Assembly: GCF_002222055.1 (NCBI RefSeq)
Contig: NZ_MUGS01000011.1
Span: 27,957 to 91,956, forward strand
DNA length: 64,000 bases
Direction of reading: 5' to 3'
DNA from: Flavobacterium araucananum
GTDB lineage: Bacteria; Bacteroidota; Bacteroidia; Flavobacteriales; Flavobacteriaceae
The notes under the pieces are model-generated. The model was not told where the DNA came from. It made no database searches and saw only the letters and a list, made by a program, of their open reading frames with translations. The translations under genes and the position numbers were made by a program. Of this stretch, positions 43,407 through 52,139 are shown piece by piece (positions within the stretch are counted from its first letter, which is position 1; every line of letters begins with the position of its first letter).

Positions 43407-43850
43407 ATGGCAACAGCAGTAAACCCTTATTTAATTTTTAACGGAAATTGCGAAGAAGCATTTCTGTTTTACAAATCAGTTTTTGGAGGAGAATTTCCGT
43501 ATATCGGAAAATTTAAAGACATGCCTGCAGACGAAAATGGCAGCTGTCCTGAAGTCTCAGAGGAAGATGCAAATAGAGTTATGCATGTTTCACTGCCAAT
43601 TGGAGATACTATTTTGATGGGAAGTGACAGCAACCAGCAATCCGGAGATGTAGTTTTTGGCGGGAACTTTTCTGTCTCTGTCAATGTTGAAAGTGCAGCA
43701 GAAGGAGATAGGATCTTTAACGGACTTTCGGCAAACGGAACGATTTATATGCCAATGAATAAAACATTTTGGGGTGCCTATTTCGGAATGTTTAAAGATA
43801 AATTCGGTGTAAGCTGGATGGTAAACTTCGATGAGAATCAACCAGGCTAA
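43407..43850 (+). CDS. VOC family protein, PhnB-like
   Basis: The 147-residue protein from ATG 43407 (the frame opens at 43335 within the previous gene) has the PhnB-like pattern: VNPYLIFNGNCEEAFLFYKSVFGGEF at the start and FWGAYFGMFKDKFGVSWMVNF at the end. PhnB-like members are mostly of unknown function and are not linked to phosphonate use without a phn operon, which is absent here. It ends the four-gene SRPBCC/VOC group. Confidence 0.88.
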   Translation: MATAVNPYLIFNGNCEEAFLFYKSVFGGEFPYIGKFKDMPADENGSCPEVSEEDANRVMHVSLPIGDTILMGSDSNQQSGDVVFGGNFSVSVNVESAAEGDRIFNGLSANGTIYMPMNKTFWGAYFGMFKDKFGVSWMVNFDENQPG

Positions 43851-43915
43851 AAAAACGCTGATTACAATAAAAAGTTACGTTATTTTAATAGCGGAACATA
43901 ATTGTTAAATTAATT

Positions 43916-43943
43916 GAAAAAGCACATTGATATGTGCTTTTTC
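43916..43943. terminator. Terminator after the VOC genes
   Basis: AAAAAGCACAT, loop TGAT and ATGTGCTTTTT form a perfect stem flanked by A and T runs. It lies between the PhnB-like gene and serB and separates the two units. Confidence 0.85.
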
Positions 43944-44023
43944 TTTTCAAAAAAACAAACAATATCCTTTTTTATCAACAATAGATTGCCGATTTTTGTC
44001 GCTTCTTAAAATCAACACATAAA

Positions 44024-45253
44024 ATGGCAATAGAAGGTAAAGAGATTATTTTATTAAAAGTTTCAGGACATGATAAAATAGGAGTAACAGCAGGTTTAAC
44101 AGCTGTATTGGCTACTTATGACGCTAATATTCTGGATATTGGCCAAGCCGATATTCATGACACACTATCTCTGGGTATTTTGTTCGAAATCGAAGCCGGT
44201 TCGAGTTCAGGACCTGTCTTAAAAGACCTTTTGTTTAAAGCTTATGAACTTGAAATTAAAGTAAAGTTTATTCCCGTTTCTATCGAAGATTACGAAACGT
44301 GGGTAAAATCACAATCAAAACAACGATACATAATAAATATTTTGGGCGAGAAACTGGCAGCTTCACAATTGGCTGCTGTAACCAAAATAATGTCAGATCA
44401 AAACCTGAATATTGATTCTATAATTCGACTAACAGGCAGAACATCAATTGTCGAAAAAGAAGAATATCCGCGTTCTTGCATACAATTGTCCGTTACAGGC
44501 GAAATTGTAAATAAGATTATCATGACAGCAAGTTTTATGGAAATTTCCAGAACGCTGAATGTAGATATCTCTTTTCAGGAAGACAATATTTATAGACGAA
44601 ACCGTCGTTTGGTATGTTTCGACATGGATTCTACTCTGATCCAGACAGAAGTTATCGACGAGTTGGCAGAGCTAAATGGAGTGGGAGAGCAAGTACGTGC
44701 CATTACAGAATCTGCAATGAACGGCGAAATAGACTTCAACGAAAGTTTTAAACAGCGAATGGCTTTGCTGGAAGGTTTGAGCGAAGATGTGTTGCAAAAT
44801 GTTGCCATCAATTTGCCAATAACAAAAGGAGCACACCGTTTGATGAAAGCCTTGAAATATTACGGATATAAAACCGCAATTTTGTCCGGAGGATTCACTT
44901 ATTTTGGAGAATATCTGCAAAAAGAATTAGGAATCGATTATGTACACGCTAATCAACTAGAGATCAAAGACGGTAAATTGACCGGTAAATATTTAGGCGA
45001 AATTGTAGACGGTCAAAAGAAAGCCGAATACCTGAAAGCCATTGCCGAAAAAGAAGGAATCCACATCAATCAAACCATTGCAGTAGGCGACGGAGCAAAC
45101 GATTTGCCAATGTTAAACTTAGCAGGTCTGGGAATTGCTTTTCATGCCAAACCTAAAGTAAAAGAAAATGCCGCAACCTCAATTTCAAGCTTAGGTCTTG
45201 ACGGAGTTTTATATCTTCTAGGATATCATGACCGATATATTGATATGATGTAA
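44024..45253 (+). CDS. serB: Phosphoserine phosphatase
   Basis: SerB performs the last step of serine synthesis. The 409-residue protein has two ACT-like domains (about 8-85 and 102-185), likely for amino-acid sensing, and a C-terminal HAD phosphatase. The catalytic aspartates are Asp200 and Asp202 (CFDMDSTL), followed by the Ser of LSGGFT and the GDGANDLPML loop. The long, double-ACT form is usual in Bacteroidota and actinobacteria. It is monocistronic, with a terminator before it. Confidence 0.95.
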   Translation: MAIEGKEIILLKVSGHDKIGVTAGLTAVLATYDANILDIGQADIHDTLSLGILFEIEAGSSSGPVLKDLLFKAYELEIKVKFIPVSIEDYETWVKSQSKQRYIINILGEKLAASQLAAVTKIMSDQNLNIDSIIRLTGRTSIVEKEEYPRSCIQLSVTGEIVNKIIMTASFMEISRTLNVDISFQEDNIYRRNRRLVCFDMDSTLIQTEVIDELAELNGVGEQVRAITESAMNGEIDFNESFKQRMALLEGLSEDVLQNVAINLPITKGAHRLMKALKYYGYKTAILSGGFTYFGEYLQKELGIDYVHANQLEIKDGKLTGKYLGEIVDGQKKAEYLKAIAEKEGIHINQTIAVGDGANDLPMLNLAGLGIAFHAKPKVKENAATSISSLGLDGVLYLLGYHDRYIDMM

Positions 45254-45257
45254 ACGA

Positions 45258-45297
45258 CTGTTATCTTGAGCAAGTCTAAGGCTTATGATCTGGTAAG
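45258..45297. repeat. Degraded half-copy of the 8.8-kb repeat
   Basis: About 40 bases here match the left part and loop of the element at 8824-8886 at roughly three of four positions, including an identical AAGGCTTATGAT. The downstream 45300-45390 holds a short CAATTGT/ACAATTG hairpin and an AATTTGTGCAATTTGTGGCG string of the GTGGC type. Confidence 0.5.
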
Positions 45298-45399
45298 GTT
45301 CAGTCATATGCCAATTGTTTACGACAATTGAGGAGCAATTATAATATGCCTGATAATTGATTCGTGCTAATTTGTGCAATTTGTGGCGAACTTTTTATT

Positions 45400-46908
45400 C
45401 TACATCTCCTTCAACTGCTCCAAATAATCTCTCTGATTCGAAAGTCTTGGTATTTTGTGTTGTCCGCCTAATTTATCGCGCTCCTTTAACCAATCATAAA
45501 ACAAGTTTTCGCGCGCCACATTAATCACCAGAGGATTTAGCGTCATATTGTTCTGGCGTTTGGCTTCGTAGTCAGAATTTAAAGTCTGCAGTGTTTCGTC
45601 CAGCACTTTCTGGAAAAGCCCTACATCAGCAGGTTTTTTCTTAAATTCGATCATCCATTCGTGAGCGCCTTTTTCTTTGTCCTGCATAAAAATAGGAGCA
45701 ACCGTATAATCGATAACCTCCGTATGAGTAAGCTGGCAGGCTTTGGCAATTGCCTGATCTGTATTTTCGACCATTAATTCTTCGCCAAAAACATTAATAT
45801 GGTGTTTCGTTCTGCCTGTAACTCTAATTCTATACGGATTCAAAGAAGTAAAACGAACTGTATCTCCAATCAAATAGCGCCATAAACCGGAATTGGTCGT
45901 AATTACGATTGCGTAGTTTTTATTTAGTTCAACGTCTGCCAGGCGAATTACTTTTTGATCAGGAGTTCCAAAGGTATCCATTGAAATAAATTCGTAGAAA
46001 ATCCCGTAATCCAGCATCAACAACAAATCGCTCGAATTGTTTAAATCCTGAATGGCAAAGAAACCTTCGGAGGCATTATATATCTCGTAGTATTTAAAAT
46101 CTTTACTGGGTAATATTTTCTTGTATTGTTCTTTGTAAGGAGAAAAACTCACACCTCCGTGAAAATAAACTTCCAGATTAGGCCAGAGCTCTAATAAACT
46201 TTGTTTGCCTGTGTTTTCAAGAACTTTATTCATTAAAACCAACATCCAGGACGGAACGCCTGCAAAGCTGGTTACGTTTTCGTTTTTCGTTTCGTTTATA
46301 ATCGCAGCAATTTTACTTTCCCATTCGCTCATTAACGACGTTTTGCTGCTTGGCGTACTACTAAACTCAGCCCAAATAGGCATGTTTTCGATCAAAATAG
46401 CCGATAAATCTCCAAAAAAAGTATTGTTGTTTTCGTAAATCTGAGAACTTCCGCCCAGGCGAAGACTTTTTCCCAAAAACAATTCAGAGTCTTCGTTATT
46501 ATTTAGATATAGGCAAAGCAAATCTTTACTTCCTTTATAGTGGCAATCTTCGAGTGCTTCAGTACTTACCGGAATAAATTTACTTTTAGCATTTGTAGTT
46601 CCGCTCGATTTGGCAAACCATTTTATAGGAGTTTCCCAAAACACACCTTGTTCGCCTTGACGGGTGCGTTCGATTAAAGGTTGTAATTCCTCATAAGTAG
46701 CAATGGGAACTCTTTCTGCAAAAGTGGTATACGATTTTATTGATTCAAAATCATATTGTTTTCCAATAACAGTATTCTCTGATGCCGTCAACAAATTATG
46801 CAACAGTTCTTCCTGAACTTCGTTGGGGTATTTTAGAAAAAGTTCTATTTGATGTATCCTTTGTTTAAGGACCCAAGAGGCAAACGAGTTGATTATTGAT
46901 AAGGGCAT
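45400..46908 (-). CDS. GH3 family acyl-adenylating enzyme-like protein
   Basis: The 502-residue protein is of the GH3 fold (ANL-like adenylating enzymes). In plants GH3 proteins couple jasmonate or auxin to amino acids. The three ATP/AMP motifs are recognisable: SSGTTNAKSKFIP at 101-113, YNASEGFFA in the middle, and LWRYLIGDTVRF near 340-350. Bacterial GH3 members of this length are common in Bacteroidota, but their substrates are unknown. It is a single minus-strand gene; its upstream gap of 246 bp is shared with the divergent DUF2797 gene. Confidence 0.92.
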   Translation of the reverse strand: MPLSIINSFASWVLKQRIHQIELFLKYPNEVQEELLHNLLTASENTVIGKQYDFESIKSYTTFAERVPIATYEELQPLIERTRQGEQGVFWETPIKWFAKSSGTTNAKSKFIPVSTEALEDCHYKGSKDLLCLYLNNNEDSELFLGKSLRLGGSSQIYENNNTFFGDLSAILIENMPIWAEFSSTPSSKTSLMSEWESKIAAIINETKNENVTSFAGVPSWMLVLMNKVLENTGKQSLLELWPNLEVYFHGGVSFSPYKEQYKKILPSKDFKYYEIYNASEGFFAIQDLNNSSDLLLMLDYGIFYEFISMDTFGTPDQKVIRLADVELNKNYAIVITTNSGLWRYLIGDTVRFTSLNPYRIRVTGRTKHHINVFGEELMVENTDQAIAKACQLTHTEVIDYTVAPIFMQDKEKGAHEWMIEFKKKPADVGLFQKVLDETLQTLNSDYEAKRQNNMTLNPLVINVARENLFYDWLKERDKLGGQHKIPRLSNQRDYLEQLKEM

Positions 46909-46979
46909 GGAGAGAATTTAGATTGTTGATTTTAGATTTTATATTTCTTGATGAACGCAAAATCAAGGAAATTTAAAAT

Positions 46980-47009
46980 TTGAATATCGATAGACAAATA
47001 TTAACTTTG
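46980..47009 (+). promoter_or_regulatory. Predicted promoter of the DUF2797 gene
   Basis: TTG (46980-46982), a 19-nt spacer and TAACTTTG (47002-47009) match the Bacteroidota consensus. The next plus-strand ATG is at 47155, so the leader would be about 140 nt, which is long for this genome. The gap also contains partly inverted AAATCTAAAATC-type repeats at 46920-46940 and 47121-47150. Confidence 0.5.
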
Positions 47010-47154
47010 TCACTGTATCAAAAATAGTGTTTTTTTGCAAAAAAACAATTGTATTTGAGCCAAAGATTCAACTTCAAAAATAGAATTAACAAGATATAAT
47101 GGTCCAAATTCTTCTAAGCGAATTTAAATCTAAAATCTTAAATCAAAAATTAAA

Positions 47155-47949
47155 ATGACATACCAAGGCGTACTTACCAAAATGCAAACTGAAATAGGAA
47201 ACCCAATTCAATATTACCTGGTTTTCGAAGATAGTTTTTTAAACATGAATCAACTTTTGAACAAAGAGATTGAGATTAATTTTGCAGGTTATGAATGTTT
47301 GAATTGTCATAAAAAGAAAAAAATATACCGTCAGGGATTTTGTTACGACTGTTTTTATTCGAGTCCGGCAGTTGGCGATTGGATTATGAGACCGGAATTA
47401 AGTACGGCTCATTTAGGAATCGCAGATCGTGATCTCGAATACGAGCAAAAAGTACAATTGCAACCCCATATCGTTTATCTGGCTTTGGCAAGTGAGGTAA
47501 AAGTGGGTGTAACACGCAAAACTCAGGTTCCTACACGATGGATCGATCAGGGCGCTACACAGGCAATTGCCATTGTTGAGGTTCCTAATCGCTATTTGGC
47601 GGGAATTACTGAGGTGGCTCTAAAAGATCATTATACAGATAAAACAAATTGGAGAAAGATGCTACAGAACACAGGTGAAAGTTTTGATCTGATTGCAGAG
47701 AAAGCAAAAGTAGAAAATTTGATTCCTGATGAGGCAAAGGAATTTTTCTATTCTCAAAAAAATGACCTGTACGAATTGCATTATCCTGTATTAAATTATC
47801 CCGCAAAAGTAGCCAGTTTAAATCTGGATAAAACGCCTTCTTTTCAAGGAAAATTAACAGGTATAAAAGGGCAGTATTTAATTTTTGAAAACGGAACGGT
47901 CTTTAATGTTCGTAGTTCAGAAGGATATATTGTCACTATAAACGTCTAG
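47155..47949 (+). CDS. DUF2797 family protein
   Basis: The 264-residue cytoplasmic protein has a four-Cys zinc-binding-like site (CLNCHKKKKIYRQGFCYDC) near 48-66. A conserved core follows, with HIVYLALASEVKVGVTRKTQVPTRWIDQGA and ALKDHYTDKTNWRKML. The core resembles the GIY-YIG nuclease fold: VYLALASEVKVGVT in place of the YxxxT...G(I/V)T part. DUF2797 has no characterised function that I know of. It has its own predicted promoter and no operon partner. Confidence 0.85.
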   Translation: MTYQGVLTKMQTEIGNPIQYYLVFEDSFLNMNQLLNKEIEINFAGYECLNCHKKKKIYRQGFCYDCFYSSPAVGDWIMRPELSTAHLGIADRDLEYEQKVQLQPHIVYLALASEVKVGVTRKTQVPTRWIDQGATQAIAIVEVPNRYLAGITEVALKDHYTDKTNWRKMLQNTGESFDLIAEKAKVENLIPDEAKEFFYSQKNDLYELHYPVLNYPAKVASLNLDKTPSFQGKLTGIKGQYLIFENGTVFNVRSSEGYIVTINV

Positions 47950-48207
47950 CTATATTCCTTACCCGTCTAGTCTTATTGGCGAACGGTATAGTATATTTTT
48001 ACCCGCCTAATAGTTTTAGTACTTTTAAATCTCTTTCAAGAAGCTGAAAATGTGAATGTTGATACATTTGGTTACAATTTTGTAATAATAGCTTATTGAA
48101 AGAATTTAATTTTAGAAAAAAAAAGAACCTAGTTTTAAGCTAGTTCAATCTTTGGATTTTTTTAAAATTTAAATCAAGATTTAGTAATTCTTAAATTATT
48201 TGACAAG

Positions 48208-49287
48208 ATGGGTACTTTAAACAAAATAAACGATTATAGGCGTAGCTTAATGCGCGGTCTGACTAAGAATATTGGAAAAGCAAGATTACAAGAAGACATT
48301 ATATTGGTGGATAAAACGGATATAAAAAGAATTTTAATCTGCAGGCCAAACGGACGGTTAGGAAACTTATTATTGATAACACCTCTCGTTCAGGAAGTCA
48401 CAGAAATATTTCCAAATTGTAAAGTCGATTTGTTTGTTAAGGGAACATTAGCTCCAATAATTTTTGAGAACTATGACAACATTGATAAAATAGTTGATTT
48501 GCCTAAAAAGCCTTTCAAAAGTTTACTGAAATACCTGAATGTCTGGATTTCATTAAAACAACAAAAATATGATATTGCGATCAATGTAGATCAAAATTCT
48601 TCCTCAGGACGTTTGGCAGTTCAGTTTTCTAATGCCAAGTATAAATTTTTCGGAGATTCGAATGAAGAATCCCAACTCATGAAAAAGGACTACGAACATA
48701 TCGCAAAATATCCCGTTTATAACTTTCGATATTATTTAACCAAACTAAGATTTCCTAAAAGAAATAAAAAAATAGCACCTTTAGAGCTGAAATTATCTTC
48801 GGCTGAAATTGTCGATGGAAAGAAAATTTTAAAAGATCTGGTGCAGAATGACAAAAAAACGATTTGCATTTTTACGTATGCAACCGGAGAAAAACGGTTG
48901 TCAGAAGAGTGGTGGCAAAACTTTTATAAGCAACTTAAAGCAGAATACAGAAATTACAACATCATTGAGATTTTGCCTGTAGAAAATGTATCGCAAATTG
49001 CATTCGAAGCACCTGCATTTTATAGCAAAGATATTCGCGAGATAGGAGCTGTAATTGCCAATGCCGATTTGTTTATTGGTGCTGATAGCGGGATTATGCA
49101 TTTGGCAAGTGCTGTAAAAACACCAACTCTGGGGTTGTTCTCTGTTTCGAACCTTAAAAAATACGAACCTTATGATAATTACAGTATTGCTGTAGATGTT
49201 AATTCGTATACCAAAAAAGAGTATTTTAAAACGATAAGTTCAATCTTAAACAACGAAAAATTAGGCAACTATTCAAAAGCGATCTAA
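48208..49287 (+). CDS. Glycosyltransferase family 9 protein
   Basis: The 359-residue GT-B enzyme resembles ADP-heptose:LPS heptosyltransferases. N-terminal RPNGRLGNLLLITPLVQEV is the acceptor-side motif, and C-terminal NADLFIGADSGIMHLASAVKTPTLGLFS is the nucleotide-sugar site. It probably adds a sugar to lipid A core or another surface glycan. It is not in a polysaccharide cluster; the 258-bp gap before it holds only AT-rich sequence and a weak CTAG-containing hairpin near 48128-48150. A strong terminator follows. Confidence 0.88.
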   Translation: MGTLNKINDYRRSLMRGLTKNIGKARLQEDIILVDKTDIKRILICRPNGRLGNLLLITPLVQEVTEIFPNCKVDLFVKGTLAPIIFENYDNIDKIVDLPKKPFKSLLKYLNVWISLKQQKYDIAINVDQNSSSGRLAVQFSNAKYKFFGDSNEESQLMKKDYEHIAKYPVYNFRYYLTKLRFPKRNKKIAPLELKLSSAEIVDGKKILKDLVQNDKKTICIFTYATGEKRLSEEWWQNFYKQLKAEYRNYNIIEILPVENVSQIAFEAPAFYSKDIREIGAVIANADLFIGADSGIMHLASAVKTPTLGLFSVSNLKKYEPYDNYSIAVDVNSYTKKEYFKTISSILNNEKLGNYSKAI

Positions 49288-49301
49288 AAAATAGAAAGTA
49301 T

Positions 49302-49333
49302 AAAAAAAAGGCGTCCCGTTGGACGCCTTTTTT
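49302..49333. terminator. Bidirectional terminator
   Basis: AAAAAAGGCGTCC (49304-49316), loop CGTT and GGACGCCTTTTTT (49321-49333) form a perfect stem with A and T tails. It serves the GT9 gene on the plus strand and the AsmA-like gene on the minus strand. Confidence 0.92.
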
Positions 49334-49338
49334 ATGTC

Positions 49339-51966
49339 TTAGTTTTTCTTCTTGAATAAACCATTTAGTAAGTCACTTGCTTTTTTGGTCACTTCCTGAG
49401 TTTTTTGTTCTTTCTCAGTAGCCGCGGCTTTAGTAGTGTCTTTTGATTTCGTATTCTTGTTGATCAAATCAGTAAGAGCCGAAGTCCCTTTTTGAGTTAG
49501 TTTCTCTTTTTGTTGGTTGACCAACTGAGTCGTTAAACTGGTAACAGCGCTTTTCATATCTGTAGAAATCTTTGGATTCGAAAAATTACCTGTTATAAGG
49601 GCATTTATCGGAATGTTTTGCAGTTTTGCGGCATCAGCAGGAGACATTTTTGCAATAAAAGCATTTGCTTCCGTTCCTAAATATTTAGCAGGAACATCCA
49701 GTTTTAAGTTGTAATTCATGGTTTGGTCAAAACCGTGAGTTCCTCCAATAGTTACCTTAATATCCTGATATTTAATATCAAATGGTTTAACATTTACCTT
49801 TCCGTTTTCAAAAGTCAATGCAGCCTTAATATCGTTCAGGTTCAATTTGTTGGTATCAATAAATTTAATGTTAGAACCTAACGCACTCAATAAAGTCGAA
49901 TTTTGAGCATTTACAGTAGTCGAAAGCAATTGTCCTATCAAATCTCCAGAGATAGATTTTAGGTCTGGAGTTAATTCTTTTGCATCAAGATTTCCGTTTA
50001 GTTTAATCGTCGAATTCAATTTACCGTTAATAATTCCTGCAATAGGCGCGATTTTTTTCATCATGTCCAATTGCGTAAAAGTTTGTGAGATATCAACTTG
50101 GTTAAAACCTAAATTCATGTCAAAAGTTGGCACTTTTGCTTTTGTAGAAACCGTTCCCGTTAAACCAATTGTTCCTCCAAAAATAGATGTTTTAAAATTT
50201 TCTAAGGTAGCTTTCTCATCCTTTACAATCAATTTTCCCGAAACATCCTTAAGTTTCAAATTATCATACAAAACCGTAGTTGCTTTTGCATTTATAGTAC
50301 AATTTAAGAAAGCAGGAATCTTCATTGCTTCAGCAGGTTTTGCCGGAGTTGATTTTGTTTCTGTTTCTTTTCCGGCTGCGGTTCCGGTTTTGGCAGGTTC
50401 TCCCGTAGTCATAAAATCATCAACAGCCAGTTGGTTAGAACTCATGTTAAAGTTTCCTTTAAGCTCTTGTTTTTTGAACATAAAACCATAGAAATTCTCT
50501 AAAACACCATTAATACTCAAGTCACTTTTTCCGGTTGTAGCATCAAATTTTTTCAAGTTGATCGTACTCGGATTAAATTCAACCAAAGCCGTGCTAATGT
50601 TCATTGATTTGTTGTTTTTATCAGTATATTTAAATCCTGACAAACTCATCGTTCCGGCATTTTTTATGTTTTGATATTGGCTTTTTTCTACAGATGCCAT
50701 ATCAAATTGCGTCGTAACATCTGCTTTTAAAATACCCGCAAGAGGTTTGTCTATTTTAATAGGGTACGCTTTTGAAAGATTGGCCAAATTAATAGTTCCT
50801 TTTAAAGCTGCATCCACAAACGGATTTACAGTAATATTTTTAATATTTGCTTTAGCAGCAAAAACATCCTGATCAATTCTGAAAGATAATTTATCTAAAT
50901 TAACGTAAGTATCATTTAAGATTCCCGTTTCATTGATAATTTTGGTATCTATTACAATATTCTGAACAGATTTTGGTAAGTTAGGATATTGAAACGATGC
51001 ATTGTTTGATGCAATGGCAATATTAAATTTAGGAACAGTTTTATCTGTCAATTGCCCTTTTGCAAAACCTACTACAGTAAAATCCCCTGTAGTTTTTACA
51101 CCATTAAGGCTTGAAGAATAAGCGGCAGGAATTAAGCCTAAGAAATTCGTAAAGGACGAAGTTGGTGTTTTAAACTTTAAATCATAGTTTTGTCCTGCAT
51201 CAACCATCTGGATAAATCCGTCAAATTCTAAAGGCAATTGATTAATTAAAGCTTTATTTTCTTTAAACGTATATTTGCTTTGTGCCAAATCGATTCCTAA
51301 AACAGCGTCTAAAGTCAGTTTTACATTTTTCATGTAATTGATTTTATCCATATCCAGCGAAACATTTGCAGTAGATTTTGTCGTTAAGTCTAGTTTTGAG
51401 TTCGTAAAATCTCCCGTTCCTTCATGATTTAAACTATCAATAACCATTTTTATCTTAGAACCCTGATCGATATATCTAAATGTAAAATTCTCGATTTTAT
51501 AATTCTGGATTTTTAAAGAAAGCGGTTTGCTTTTGTCATCTTTCTTGGTTTCTTTTTTGTCTTTTAAGGCAATGTCAAAGTTACCAACACCATCTTTATT
51601 AAAAATAATGTTGATTAAACCGTTTGTAGAACTTATTCCCTGAATATTTAAAGGTTCCTCTTTTCCTTTAAAAAGTTCTTTAATACTCATTTTTAAGTTC
51701 AATTCGCCTAACGAAACCAATGTATCACCTTCAAAAGGTGCTTTGTTGATAATAACCAGTTTTTCTATCCCAACAGTTGCGTTAGGGAAGTTTTTAAACA
51801 AACTTAAATCAGCATCGGCAAAACTTACTTTGGCATCAACACTTTCGTTAATGGCATCGGCAATTTTAGCCTTTATTTGATCTTTAAAGAAATACGGTAT
51901 GGCAAATAATGCGGCTACAATCACCACGAGAACAATAGCTGTAATTTTTAAAATTTTCTTTAACAT
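49339..51966 (-). CDS. AsmA-like inner-membrane protein
   Basis: The 875-residue protein has one N-terminal membrane helix (about 4-27), then the AsmA_N-type motif (DAKVSFADADLSLFKNFPNATVGIEKL). A long repetitive beta structure follows, and the C-terminal AsmA_2-like domain contains GDLIGQLLSTTVNAQNSTLL. AsmA-family proteins (AsmA, TamB, YhdP) form periplasmic grooves that carry phospholipid to the outer membrane. A Thr/Lys/Pro linker near 515-540 separates two halves, and the C-terminus is a charged helix. It is a single gene with its own terminator. Confidence 0.9.
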   Translation of the reverse strand: MLKKILKITAIVLVVIVAALFAIPYFFKDQIKAKIADAINESVDAKVSFADADLSLFKNFPNATVGIEKLVIINKAPFEGDTLVSLGELNLKMSIKELFKGKEEPLNIQGISSTNGLINIIFNKDGVGNFDIALKDKKETKKDDKSKPLSLKIQNYKIENFTFRYIDQGSKIKMVIDSLNHEGTGDFTNSKLDLTTKSTANVSLDMDKINYMKNVKLTLDAVLGIDLAQSKYTFKENKALINQLPLEFDGFIQMVDAGQNYDLKFKTPTSSFTNFLGLIPAAYSSSLNGVKTTGDFTVVGFAKGQLTDKTVPKFNIAIASNNASFQYPNLPKSVQNIVIDTKIINETGILNDTYVNLDKLSFRIDQDVFAAKANIKNITVNPFVDAALKGTINLANLSKAYPIKIDKPLAGILKADVTTQFDMASVEKSQYQNIKNAGTMSLSGFKYTDKNNKSMNISTALVEFNPSTINLKKFDATTGKSDLSINGVLENFYGFMFKKQELKGNFNMSSNQLAVDDFMTTGEPAKTGTAAGKETETKSTPAKPAEAMKIPAFLNCTINAKATTVLYDNLKLKDVSGKLIVKDEKATLENFKTSIFGGTIGLTGTVSTKAKVPTFDMNLGFNQVDISQTFTQLDMMKKIAPIAGIINGKLNSTIKLNGNLDAKELTPDLKSISGDLIGQLLSTTVNAQNSTLLSALGSNIKFIDTNKLNLNDIKAALTFENGKVNVKPFDIKYQDIKVTIGGTHGFDQTMNYNLKLDVPAKYLGTEANAFIAKMSPADAAKLQNIPINALITGNFSNPKISTDMKSAVTSLTTQLVNQQKEKLTQKGTSALTDLINKNTKSKDTTKAAATEKEQKTQEVTKKASDLLNGLFKKKN

Positions 51967-52084
51967 ATAAATAGATTTGAGAATTTAATTTATAATTGAC
52001 TCCTGCAAAAATAGTTTTTTTTGATTGAGTTCGCAGATAAAGTTTTTATTAAATGTAAGAATTTATTTAATTTTATTAAAAATA

Positions 52085-52120
52085 AAAAATCCGCCTGAAT
52101 ATAAGTTCAAACGGATTTTT
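52085..52120. terminator. Terminator after the alpha/beta hydrolase gene
   Basis: AAAAATCCG (52085-52093) and CGGATTTTT (52112-52120) form a 9-bp stem with partly paired interior. It lies 20 bp past the stop of the minus-strand hydrolase gene. Confidence 0.75.
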
Positions 52121-52139
52121 ACTGTTTTTATGATTTTGA

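Noticed and set aside
48128..48150. CTAG-containing hairpin before the GT9 gene as a riboswitch or terminator
   Set aside because: The stem has a bulge and few pairs, with no T-run or conserved aptamer features that I can see.
50063..50491. 142-residue open frame on the plus strand
   Set aside because: It lies wholly inside the AsmA-like gene on the opposite strand; the sense frame has a clear family match and the antisense has none.
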